From NCBI GenBank assembly GCA_000708835.1, contig DF237228.1, positions 39,769 through 103,768 of the forward strand: a DNA stretch of 64,000 nucleotides, given 5' to 3'. The notes under the pieces are model-generated. The model was not told the DNA's origin. It made no database searches and worked only from the letters and a program-made list of their open reading frames with translations. Made by a program: the position numbers and the translations under genes. Positions 49,018 to 59,096 of this stretch are shown piece after piece. This DNA is from Klebsormidium nitens. Taxonomy: Eukaryota; Streptophyta; Klebsormidiophyceae; Klebsormidiales; Klebsormidiaceae. The first letter of the stretch is position 1; each line of letters starts with the position of its first letter.

Positions 49018-50979
49018 TTCAAATTCGAAGGTCCCGGTCAGCGCCCCAACCCGGTCACCTGAGCACAAGGTTTCCATACATACAACTTCTTGCAAGCCTG
49101 TGCTCTTGCGTTTTATGCAGACCGGAGCCAATATCCATTTCTTGACTTACCTTCTGAGAACAGATTGAAGAAAGTCGGAATCAAGGACCACGTAGGGAGA
49201 AAAAGTATCAATTGCAATGGTTTGCAGGGAGCCGTGCACGAACTGCTTCTTAGGACAAGTGACTGGCCGCCCGTAAACATATACTGTGGACGTGGGGTCG
49301 CCCCTCGCTTGTCAATTGACAAGTCGATGACATTTCGTTTGAGGTGATGAGGGAGGGGCGCTCATCATCGATCGCTTGCAGACGTACGCGGGCCGCAATC
49401 TCGTCTTCTGCAACGAGAAGTGGTTCTACTACAACGGGTCGATTTGGGTGGTGGACGTGGCTGGGCGAGTTGCGAGCCAAATCTGCCGCGGGGAGCTCAA
49501 CAAGATCAGCAAGGCGTACAAGAAAGAGACCGCGTCCGAAGCCGAAGGCGGAGGTTCGCAAGCGGAGGAGGAGAAAAGGCCCAGGAAGGAGAAGCTCGTG
49601 AACTTCAACTTCAACGCCAAGATGAGCCAGATCATGACGACTCTCAAAGGATATTGCCTGGAGCCTGCGTTCGAGGAGGCGCTCAATACCAACAGAGATG
49701 CGCTTCCTCTTCAGAACGGCGTCGTCTTGCTGGAGAGCGGGATCCTGGTGGCACACCATCCGAAGGTGGGTATATGGTTCTTTTCACTACCAAGAACACC
49801 GAATACTTCATCGACACACGCTTCTCTGAAGTGCTTGCGCTCTGTCGTCAAGAAGCAGAAAGACGATCTTAATCCAGATAGCGGGCATCTGCCAAGTGGG
49901 TTCTCCCAACACCCCTGATTGAGATCTGGTGACTTTACAACGTTGTTAACATGTTTTGCCTTTGTTTATTTGTGTGATGGTCACCAGCACGTCGTGTACA
50001 GATATCTTTGGGGGCTGTCTGATCGATGCAGATCCTCAAAACCACTTGCAGAGTTTTGCATTGCGTTGGTATATCACTTGATTCTATCCACTTTTCGTCT
50101 TGCAGTATCTCTGGTCTTTCAAGCTTCCCGTCCGGTGGCCGTCGACCGGGCTTGCCACGCCGCTGGGCAAGACGGGCGACTTCCTCCGTCAGATCACGCA
50201 CACTCCAGAGGCGCTTGCTTATCTCCAGCGCATCCTCGAATACGGTTTCACGGGGCACATATCCAACCAGGTCATGCTGACGATGATCGGGGAAGGCGGA
50301 GCGGGAAAAAGCCTTCTGTTGGCTCTGTTGAAGCGAGTGATCGGTCCGTTCTACAAGGACGTCTCAAAGGACATGCTCGTTACGTCCAAGGGGCAGCGGC
50401 CGCTAGGTAAAGGTGCCGCAAATCCAGCGGAAGCAGGTGAGCAATACCCACCATAAGTAGCCAGCTCTAAGAACTTCTTGAAAAGAGGACCTTAGACCAG
50501 AATGAGGGCCTTTGTTGATGACGTCTTCTTTCTGATTGAAGCATATTATACAACAAATACGGTTGAATCCTTTTGTGCAATTGTAGGACCCGACGTAGAG
50601 CGACAGAGGCTGCAAAGGTGCATGCGGAGGTGAGAAGAACTTCAAATCAAAAGAAACACATTTTGTGTTAGGTTCGAAAACGTCCGCAGCACCCCTCAAA
50701 AAACAAATGTGCAAGAGAGACATGCTTTCCGTCAGCTTTGTGTTAAAAGTACGCTTGTTATCCAGGTTTACGCGGCATTCGGATAGCGGTGTGCGCGGAG
50801 TCGGAGGATACAGATGAGTTTTCGGAGGCCAACGTGAAGCGGCTAACCGGAGAGGCGACTATCACGAGTAGAGCGCTCTACTCAGATTACGTCACGTTTG
50901 CCACAACCCAGCTGGTAAGTCTTGCCGAGAAACTTCACGATCAAATCTAGAATTTAAGAAGTTCTCAACTATGCTGTCC

Positions 50980-51400
50980 AAGCCGTCTGTGACGTCCATG
51001 AAGAGCCTTTTGTAGATGGAAATTCGTCTTGATGGACAGCACGGCTGTTTGGAGACTCCGATGACGTGGGTCTCAACGTCGGCCGAATGCTATATTTCGA
51101 GAGCTTCTAACCGCGTGGTCCGAACCGTCCGTGCCGTCCATGAGGAGCACTTTGTACATGGAGACTCGTCTTGATGGACAGCACAGCTGTCTCGGGGCCT
51201 CTCACGGCAAAATCTTGTCTTGCTAGACAACACAGCAGGCTGAAGCCTCGAGTTAAGAATCGACAGCTGATTTGGTCGAGCGATTTAGAAGGTTTTTCAA
51301 CAATGCTATCCAAGCCGTCTGTGCCGTCCGTGAAAAGGGTTTGTAGAGTGCACCTCCTTTTCATGGACAACATTGGCGTCAACAGCTCTTCACCGGTGAT
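50980..51400. repeat. GGACAGCACTTT-family repeats in inverted orientation, within a helicase intron
   Basis: Intron 50915-51464 holds about three units reading CCGTCTGTGCCGTCCATGAAGAG, shortened here to the core GTGCCGTCCATGA, followed by a TTTGTAGA/TTTGTACA segment and CTTGATGGACAGCACAGC. This is the reverse complement of the units at 46.1 and 61.9 kb. Orientation change inside an intron suggests independent insertion. Confidence 0.7.
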
Positions 51401-52701
51401 TACCGGCGCTGTATCTAAGTTTCAAGGCCGTGAGAACTGATGCATGATTCGATCTTGTCTGCAGCACATTCTCTGCTCGAACTACCCTCCCCGAGTGAAG
51501 ACCTGGACGATAGCGCTCAAGCGACGCCTCCTGACGCTGGTGTTTCCGATGCGGTTCTTCTATCCCGACGAAGTAGGCTACAATCCCGACAACCCGTTTC
51601 ATGGAATCCGTGATCTTGAATTGGAAGACGTCCTGAAGGCCGAGCCCGAGAAGCTGTTGGTGTTCTTGGTGCAAGGCGCCAAGGACTGGTACGCGAGCAG
51701 CAAGAGGCTCCTCGACATGCCGGAGAGCAGCAAGGCGTACATGCAGTCGTGGGAGCAGGAGCACGATCCGTTTGCAGCCTTCCTTCAGCAGGAGGGAAGA
51801 ATGAACATCAAGGCTTTTGAGTCCACGCGCAGTCTCATGGAGGCGTACAACAACCCGGACAGTTTGGTCGACGGCGTCAGATTCGGCGATACAGATGCGC
51901 CCCAGATTCGGAATGATCGAAAGTTTGCGGAAGCTTGTAAGAAGAAGGGACTGGAGAGCCCGGATAAGCCGTCAGCGCTGAGATTTGCTAATCCGGGGCA
52001 CATGGTCCGGGGTTATCGGGGCTTCCAGCTCAACACGCCGACTAAAGAGAGCATCTTGGAAAGATAGCAAGTTCTATAAGATCGGTGACATACACGGCCT
52101 GGACGACGCTGGATATAAGTCCGTTCAAAGCTTTCTTATGTTTAACCCCTCTGAGATACCACGCGAACGAAATTCTCTATGGATTAGAGTACGTTCATCG
52201 AGACTTAGTTCGAGATATAGGATTGTACAACGCTTGTATCAAGTGCTTGTATATAGTGTAGATACAAGTCATTTGCTTTCAATGATCTCTATGTAGCCCC
52301 GTTTATTGCCTTTAGTAAACATGTAGTGTGCTATTGTGCTGCATTCATGATCCGGTTCGTGTCTTGCATCAATCATCCGGCTTTTCCAGACTTGAATCCA
52401 GTTGCAGCCTGAGCATCTAAGAAGATTGTCCAAAGTTGAGCGTAATTGAGCGAATCTAGGACCGTGCAGCCGCCACATGCTCGGCAACAGGTCCAGCACC
52501 GATGACGTCAGCGATGAGCGACCGCAAAACGTTGGTGCCAGACCTTGAAACACTTGGACAATTTCTGCACACAACCAAGCAACGGCACATGCGACGGAAG
52601 TGATTGCTTGCAAGCATGCGTTGATGCACGATCGATACACGGTCGATATCAATGCATGTAGCCGCGGTTACAAGGTTATGTTCGCAGTGGCTCGAGCGTC
52701 T

Positions 52702-54106
52702 CTAGCTTGTATCTTGCGCTACACATCGATTGTACGCCTTGGAGTTCTTAAACCTGCGCTCAAGATGCTTTTCAATCCATCTCGTTCGGGATTCTTCTAG
52801 CTCTCGGTTTGCGCGCTCTAGTCCCGTCTTATATCCTTCAAACTCCAGAGGATATTTGCGGTACTCATTGATGAGTGCGCATTTTTCGTTCATCCATGCC
52901 CTCCACGGCATGCCGCCAGACTTTTGGGCAATGAAGCCGGGTTTAAATCGCCTGTCGTACAAAGGGGCAAAGAGCTCCGTAGCGTAGCGAGCCATTCTCT
53001 CATCTCGGTTCAAGCCGCCAAACGTGGAGCACGCAAAATGCTCGACGAATCGTTGGAGGGTCTTTGCTCTCGCATCCTGGTGCAGAAAATGATGATCATG
53101 CTGCAGTTAATGCGAGATACGTACATCCTTGACTTAGCAACCAAAAATATTGGCAGATGTACACAAAGTGATTAATGTGCACGCCGTTGGTGAATAGAAC
53201 GTCGCTGGCTATTTGCTCGGCCCCCTTGCTGTGCCCAATCGATGCTGCAGTCAATGAGAATGGATGTACACGGCTATCATTTTTTTTTAATTGTCTAAAT
53301 TATTGAGTGATGTATTTCGATACTAGAAATGTACACGAATCTCTGTCCAATCTGTCCGAAATATTGAGTGGTGTACATCAAATACTAGAAATGTACACGA
53401 ATCTCTGTCCAATTTGTCTAAAATACTGAGTGATGTACATTAATCAACAAATATGTACACGAATCTTTGTTCAAAGAGGAACATTGTTGGTGCCTATGCG
53501 GACATTGGCTGACTTGATGCTAGTATCACCCTCTGTTGTTGTGTATGACTTGTGCTACGTACCTCAACCTTGTCAGGGTGAAAGTGCAGGGACCAAGTCT
53601 TGTGGTGTAATACAATCTCGCCGCGATCAAACATCTCTCGGGCTTGTTACGGAAGAAGATCCGCATCAGCAATGAGCCACGACAGGGGCGGATTCATATA
53701 CGGTGGTGCCTTCGGCGTTGGTGGAGCGAGGATTGCATCGCGACACATGATGCGGTACCTTGCCATATGCCGGGAGTGGAAGACAGCGCTCCCCGTCAAG
53801 AGTGCGTCGGTACTTTGCGACTGCGGCGGTGTTGCTCTGTCGCTTCAGCTGACGAGAGGCTTCCGGCTCCAAACCGTGATATTGGGACGGCGCACGATCG
53901 CTCGGAAGCTTGTACGGTTGGCACCCCATTCGCTTCCGATGACCTTCCAAGGCTTGCTTCGACATGAATCTCTTGCTGCAGAGCTCGGACCCATTGGCAC
54001 AGTGCCGCTCGAGGCAAATGAAGAAACCTCCGTCCCGCTTCCAAAGCTGTAACGAAGCGGCCGCTGCTAACGATTCGGCGTCATGATTTGATGTAACGGT
54101 AGACAT
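52702..54106 (-). CDS. Unknown split gene with a C2H2-like zinc finger
   Basis: Candidate exons are 54106-53764, 53642-53563, a middle exon around 53175-53275, and 53076-52702. Exon 1 starts MSTVTSNHDAESLAAAASL and contains FICLERHC, then CSKRFMSKQALEGHRKRMGC, a plausible C2H2-type finger. Exon 2 encodes MFDRGEIVLHHKTWSLHFH followed by PDKVE. The middle segment (LTAASIGHSKGAEQIASDVL, NGVHINHF) looks like one degenerate ankyrin repeat. The last exon is basic and helical (RWIEKHLERRFKNSKAYNR). Joining exons 1 and 2 in frame needs a GC donor (TATG|GCAAGG); the nearby GT donor gives the wrong phase. The gene converges on primase-helicase copy 1, ending 634 bp from it. I do not recognise the family; it may belong to the same element. 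Confidence 0.45.
53291..53472. repeat. Three tandem units of about 61 bp
   Basis: Each unit contains ATTGAGTGATGTACAT-like sequence, then ACTAGAAATGTACACGAATC and TCTGTCCAAT. Two units are nearly identical and the third is diverged. The array lies within the predicted second intron of the minus-strand zinc-finger-like gene. Confidence 0.85.
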
Positions 54107-55075
54107 GATGGACCTTTGGATGGTGACGATTATGGAAAGGGCGCTCGACGGGTCCTAAGTCAAAGAACGAATGCGCCTTTGAACAGAGAGGGTCCTCGAA
54201 AATCTCGAAACCAACAAGCCTTGCTTTCAGAATTCCTATTGAGATCAACGTGCTTCAGCATAACAATCTTAGCCTAAGCTCGCCTTGAGCCTCTTAATGC
54301 AATAGGTATTCTGATCACAATCGAGCAATTTAATATAGGATATCGGAGGGGGTGGGAGCCCGTTCACTCGCTAAAGCTAACGGCAGAGGTACTTCCAGAG
54401 CCCTCTATTAGTGCTATCGTCAAACTCCACGGCTCGCTGCAGCCTCTGCCGTGTTGATGCGATGGAACCTTGCCGGCGGTCGCTAGCACTGCCCGGAGCC
54501 GAATGGGACGCTCCACACTATTTGTTAATTGAAGTTCCCCCTCACCCCAAACCAATCCTGTCCTGTCTATCCTATCGAAGCGTGCTATCAACCACAATAT
54601 TCTCACGACATTCTAGGTGTGGTAGAGTATCACTCAAGAGCGGGACATGATGAGGAACTGTTGTCCGCCCAGTCTCTCCTGTCTGATTGTGCTATCAACA
54701 ACAATCTTACAAACGTATGAACAAGTATGGTAGAATATCGGATAGGATAACCTGCTGTCCGCCCCGTCTCTATTGGATTGGCTCTCTTGACGAATCACGA
54801 GGTTCAAAGCACTTCTGGTAACCCGGTATGTTCGAGATTGGATGAATCACACAAACAGCTTTTCTGTTCGCCCTATCCGGGCCTTTTCCTCAAGTGGTGT
54901 TGATCTTGAAATTGTTTGAAATGCTGCTTAATTTTGCTCTTCTAGCAGCGCAGAACATGTTGGGAGCTTTGCAAGTTCTACAACTTCCTACCATCAGCAG
55001 CACTTGAAAAGCTATGGCATTGTGCTGCAATTGGGTGCACGAGCGACTAGATGCTGAAAAATTGTGCAATTGAAG
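54107..55075. other. No gene recognised; two diverged units of about 110 bp
   Basis: Segments starting near 54570 and 54685 share GTGCTATCAACMACAAT, GGTAGARTATC and CTGYTGTCCGCCC and look like a degenerate tandem pair. Otherwise nothing is supported. Confidence 0.45.
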
Positions 55076-55420
55076 ATGGCGCACCTCTCTGCACGGATTG
55101 ATTGGACGAGGCTACAAATCGCAGCCATTTCGGCGCTTATTGTGCTATCCGATGTTGGCAAGATCTATGGACGTGCTGCAGCCTACGGCCACAATTTCAT
55201 ACAATACGCTCAGTTAACGCTGGCAGGGTGGGCGGATTTTGCGTTCGTCTGGAACCTCATATATCATAACAGAGAACTTAACAACCATCAACCAACGGCA
55301 GCCTGGTTGGTGCTCCTCAGGGACTTGCGTGGTTGCGAAATTCTATCCTTCTCCATACGTCTTGATTGTATGCATACAACGGCTTGTACTTACAATATCA
55401 TCAGCATTCTGCAGCTCTAA
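55076..55420 (+). CDS. Small hydrophobic ORF, unknown (114 aa)
   Basis: The ATG at 55076 (MAHLSARIDWTRLQIAAISAL) opens a frame with two hydrophobic stretches, LQIAAISALIVLSDVG and AQLTLAGWADFAFVWNLIY, which could span a membrane. The C-terminal 40 residues look random, so this may be only the first exon of a split gene. No family is recognised, and chance is possible. Confidence 0.25.
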   Translation: MAHLSARIDWTRLQIAAISALIVLSDVGKIYGRAAAYGHNFIQYAQLTLAGWADFAFVWNLIYHNRELNNHQPTAAWLVLLRDLRGCEILSFSIRLDCMHTTACTYNIISILQL

Positions 55421-55743
55421 GTGTGCGGAGGATCGCAAAACATGTATTGCATTCATTGAATTTGGCTATTTTCTAGAGTATCACAAATGAGATGGACCTA
55501 CTCGATGTCATACTACTACAACGTCACGAGACTCGCACAACTCGCAGATTATGTCCCAACTCCGAGCAGGAAGCTTCAAACCAAACAACACAATCCAATG
55601 TCAAAATGCACAATATCTTTCATGATTGCAAGGTTTGCACAACTCTCGTGTTTTCTACTGCCAACTCTACTTTTCTCTTGCCTAAACACCTTCAATAAAG
55701 ACCATACACACAGCGATTTAACGATACTGGATGGTGGGTGTTT

Positions 55744-56550
55744 TCAAGTGCGGGTGGTGACAGTGGTCACAGTTACCACCTCAGCCTGTCCCTTAGAGGA
55801 TCTCGTAGTGGTCGTGGTTGTGGTAGTTACTTGAGGCTGACGGTATAGGGTCAGCTCGGGTGGCCCCTGCTCATTTGCCATCAGCTCAGTCGCCCCCAGC
55901 TCAGTCGCCCCCAGCTCAGTTGCCCCCAGCTCAGCCGCAGCCACCAGGAATGCTTCTGCATGGTATGTCACACTGGCATATGCAATTATCAGAGACTTCT
56001 TGTCAATGTCGTCCTTCTTGTAGGGCAGACCAACATATAGGATGTACAGATCCATCCTTGTGGACTTCCCTGCCCGCGACTTGCCATAGAAGGTTTGTCC
56101 AAATGTCTGCCAGGAAGTAGGAGGATAGGCATAGAATCTCTTGAGCACAGTGACCAGATCGTCAACAAATGAGTCCACTTGTATCATTTGGGCTATGGCC
56201 AGGTTGACGTATTTGGCGTAATCCGCTATTCCCTGCACGTCTTCAGCACAGTAGGCTGAAATTGAGGAGCCGAAGACTGGAGAATTGGCTTCTCTGTATG
56301 GTGGAGTCGATCCGTTTTCCATGTAATTGTACCCATGTTGCTGGTGAAAGTTCCACTGCACAGTCTTCAGGGCTGCTGCAGACAAGCGGTCTATGTCCTT
56401 GCTAAGGTCTCCGTCCGAGCGATTATTGACTTCTGCCAATGGGTATGATTGAGCCAGTTGGTCAAGCAGATCCTTCAGAGATACCAATGCATAAGGTACC
56501 ACGTATTTGATGATAATCTCCTTCACCTCCCTCACAACAATATTACCCAT
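55744..56550 (-). CDS. Unknown single-exon protein of 268 aa with repeat-bearing C-terminus
   Basis: The longest uninterrupted ORF between the two primase-helicase copies. It starts MGNIVVREVKEIIIKYVVPY and is mostly helical with normal amino acid use to about residue 205 (YAKYVNLAIAQMIQVDSFVD; YGKSRAGKSTRMDLYILY). It then has three ELGAT repeats followed by ELMANE, and a Thr/Val tail (VTTTTTTTTRSS). The intronless structure differs from the host genes around it and suggests transfer or a viral origin. GKSRAGKST resembles a phosphate-binding loop only loosely. No signal peptide is seen. I do not recognise the family. Confidence 0.5.
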   Translation of the reverse strand: MGNIVVREVKEIIIKYVVPYALVSLKDLLDQLAQSYPLAEVNNRSDGDLSKDIDRLSAAALKTVQWNFHQQHGYNYMENGSTPPYREANSPVFGSSISAYCAEDVQGIADYAKYVNLAIAQMIQVDSFVDDLVTVLKRFYAYPPTSWQTFGQTFYGKSRAGKSTRMDLYILYVGLPYKKDDIDKKSLIIAYASVTYHAEAFLVAAAELGATELGATELGATELMANEQGPPELTLYRQPQVTTTTTTTTRSSKGQAEVVTVTTVTTRT

Positions 56551-57189
56551 CTCGTTGGGCCTGAGGGCGTTAAAACATCAAATTCAACGGGTATGCACAG
56601 CTCTTGACCTGCATGGAAAATGACCACATCGTTGGCACCTTGGCACAATGAGGCATCTTTCAAAAACAGGCAGGCAGTTGAGCTCTTCTGCCAGGGAAAG
56701 GACTTCAGGACATCTCATACAATGTGCTCTCAGCATCTCTGCCCTTCAACAAGGGATTCCTTCAGCCCGATTATGAAGACTTGCCAGAGGAGGCTCATGG
56801 AACACTCCTGCAGGATGAGCACAGCGTGACTGCCAATGACACAAATCGACAAGCTATGCAACAAAACGCGATTTTTACATTCAAATGCACTCACCTGAAG
56901 CAGCCAGCAGTGGATGACCTGACGTCCAAGAGACAGCAAAGGGTGTGTGCGAAAGGAGGACTGTGCAATGAGTCCCTTTGCGCGCCCACAGACGGGCCTG
57001 GTTGCACTCTTCACGAGGGCCGTTTCGAAGTCCAGAGCATGATACAATCGACGCGCGTTTAGAGTTGAAGCTTGGCTTGGTCAACTGGCACCTCATCAAC
57101 TTTTATGAACATGTGGTCGGTGACATCTGCACCTCTCTTCACACGATTGGTTCAAAAGATTCTCGCGATGAGGTCCGTAAGGCCGGGGT
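56551..57189. other. No gene recognised
   Basis: Lies upstream of the 268-aa ORF; its promoter should be here. Short plus-strand frames at 56620-57062 show no family resemblance or clear splice sites. Confidence 0.4.
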
Positions 57190-57279
57190 AAAGTTTTGAC
57201 CAATCAGGAGGCGCCACATCAGCCCGGAAAGATTGCAGGGGTAGGGGTCGCTAGCAGGTCCCTAACCGCTGTCGAACAC

Positions 57280-57660
57280 CCACACTGGAGCTGTAGCGGG
57301 TTCAACCGGGCACTAACTTCACCGGAGGTAAAACCGCGATTTCGGGCCGAAAGCCTGCAGGTCCACCACAGACCGGCTAGGTGACCATCACAACCATTTC
57401 ACAAATTCTGTTCTTCCGAACGCCGTCCGATCGCGAGCAGCGCGCGCAAATTTTAGCCTCAATTGTCAACTGCGTGACAAGATGGACACGTCACTGCCAA
57501 AGGAAGCTTCCCGGAAGGAACGGGAAAGACACCTCAACGTCCGATCGGTTTGAAGGAAGGACACCTCACCGTTGATAAATGTTCCGGCGGTTGACAGTGC
57601 ACGAAGACAAAGTCCGATCAGTACCGGGCCCGAGCTGACTTGGCATCCTGACCTTGCAGC
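57280..57660. repeat. Dispersed repeat, copy C
   Basis: Shares TTCAACCGGGC and GATTTCGGGCCG with copy A, and CGCCGTCCGATCGCGAGCAG plus GGACACCTCACCGTTGATAAA with copy B. It sits upstream of primase-helicase copy 2, as copy B sits upstream of copy 1. Confidence 0.6.
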
Positions 57661-57835
57661 CTGCCGCCTCAGTCCGCTGACTCAGCAACCTGACTTTTGA
57701 CTAGCTTATCAGACTGCCTAGACTCTAGAAGCACACGCCAGTTCAGCGGTTTTAGAAGGTTACAGAAAGCCTGCCCCGGCCACGTAGCAGGCTGCAGTTT
57801 GCCTTCGGATGGTCTGGGCTGGCCGGAAATTGTGG

Positions 57836-57843
57836 TATAAAAG
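57836..57843 (+). promoter_or_regulatory. Candidate TATA box
   Basis: TATAAAAG follows the dispersed repeat and precedes the first candidate exon of primase-helicase copy 2 by about 1.26 kb. Whether it drives that gene, the repeat or nothing cannot be told from sequence. Confidence 0.25.
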
Positions 57844-58153
57844 CTCAGAAACTCCCATTTCCGTCCTTCCAAAGTTGATCCTTTTCCATACTTCTCTTCG
57901 ATACTTCTGCCAAGCACTCCAAAGCCCAATCCAGTATGGCTTAGCAAGATCAAAGCGCCTTCAAGCCCATCGAGATATCGCCCGGCGGGGACGAAGTCGT
58001 AATGGGGGTGTAAGAAGTACAAGATTCGGGTCTCATCCTCATCCTCCTCCTTTCATCCTGGCGCCGGATGAACTCACCCAAAGTCAGGATGAAAGGCCTC
58101 ATCTTCCTCAATGCATTCCTCATTCTGTTCATCTGCAGGGGCGCCTCTACCCC

Positions 58154-58507
58154 NNNNNNNNNNNNNNNNNNNNNNNNNNNNNNNNNNNNNNNNNNNNNNN
58201 NNNNNNNNNNNNNNNNNNNNNNNNNNNNNNNNNNNNNNNNNNNNNNNNNNNNNNNNNNNNNNNNNNNNNNNNNNNNNNNNNNNNNNNNNNNNNNNNNNNN
58301 NNNNNNNNNNNNNNNNNNNNNNNNNNNNNNNNNNNNNNNNNNNNNNNNNNNNNNNNNNNNNNNNNNNNNNNNNNNNNNNNNNNNNNNNNNNNNNNNNNNN
58401 NNNNNNNNNNNNNNNNNNNNNNNNNNNNNNNNNNNNNNNNNNNNNNNNNNNNNNNNNNNNNNNNNNNNNNNNNNNNNNNNNNNNNNNNNNNNNNNNNNNN
58501 NNNNNNN
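58154..58507. other. Assembly gap (354 N)
   Basis: A run of N. The right side (58508-58650) is G-rich low-complexity sequence (GAAAAGGGGGTTAAGGGGG and GGAGGAGGGG-like words); the left side is C/T-rich. A simple repeat probably broke the assembly, so translated frames through it are meaningless. Confidence 0.99.
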
Positions 58508-58650
58508 GAAAAGGGGGTTAAGGGGGTCCCAGGGAAAGAGGAAAATGAGGCGGAGGAGGGGGATGAATAGGGGGGTATAGGGGGGAAAGGGGAATGAGAA
58601 GAATGAGGCGGAGGAAGGGTGGGTATAGGGGGGGGGTGTAGGGATATAAT
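58508..58650. repeat. G-rich simple repeat
   Basis: Irregular runs of G4-G7 separated by A/T, on the plus strand, directly beside the gap. They could form G-quadruplexes. Confidence 0.7.
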
Positions 58651-59096
58651 GAGGAGGGAAATCGTGAATACCAGTAATCATGTAATTATTACAAGTCCAT
58701 TACGACTTTCTCCCGGCGGGCTGCTGGTGTCAGCTAATGCCTCAGTGCAATCACCGCTGGCCGCCCTGCACGCTGTTTTTGATTCCTTGATCATTGCAAG
58801 ATTCTTGCATGCACATCAGTTTTCAAGGGGTTTCTAGGTACAGAAAGCGCCCTTCCTGCTTCAATCATTTGTGCAAGCCTAAAGAGCCCTATGGTTGATG
58901 CAGCCCGTGCAATCAGATCAGTGAAAGTCGGGTTCAGGGAGGTTTTTTCGCTACAGCTGCTGCAGCCTCTGCCTCCGGGAGAGGGCCGGGAGATTTGCAG
59001 CGCTTGGGAGGGTTCTGCCTTCCACATCCCTCCCAGCTCCTCGCTTAGAGTCGCTTGATCGCAACAGTCTGTCTGCAACTTCAAAGACACTAGACG

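Larger units (their letters stand above)
46900..52067 (+). pseudogene. Primase-helicase (AEP Prim-Pol + D5_N + SF3 helicase), copy 1: Prim-Pol half broken, helicase half intact
   Basis: Exons, by comparison with copy 2 and by phase, are 46900-47096 (acidic), 47552-48647 (Prim-Pol and Cys-rich), 49344-49765 (D5_N: FCNEKWFYYNG, NGVVLLESGIL), 50106-50436, 50766-50914 and 51465-52067. The helicase part has Walker A GEGGAGKS at 50289-50312, then RIAVCAESED (Walker B region), KRLTGEATITSR and HILCSNYPPRV (motif C-like), with a C-terminal helical domain (DPFAAFLQQEG). Lesions compared with copy 2 are: a 1-nt loss near 46945; a 53-bp deletion at GCAGC (47744-47748) removing the segment with the catalytic LDFD; a TGG-to-TGA change directly after it; and +4 nt near 47952. 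The last four exons keep phase throughout, so a helicase-only product is conceivable. Such proteins start and unwind DNA for replication of viruses and mobile elements. Confidence 0.9.

Noticed and set aside
53563-53642. J domain in the zinc-finger-like gene (HPDK motif)
   Set aside because: HPDK is present after a helix-like segment, but the expected third helix is missing and the next segment looks ankyrin-like, so the motif is probably coincidental.
57809-58681. Large frames running through the N gap
   Set aside because: They consist mostly of untranslatable N and low-complexity sequence.
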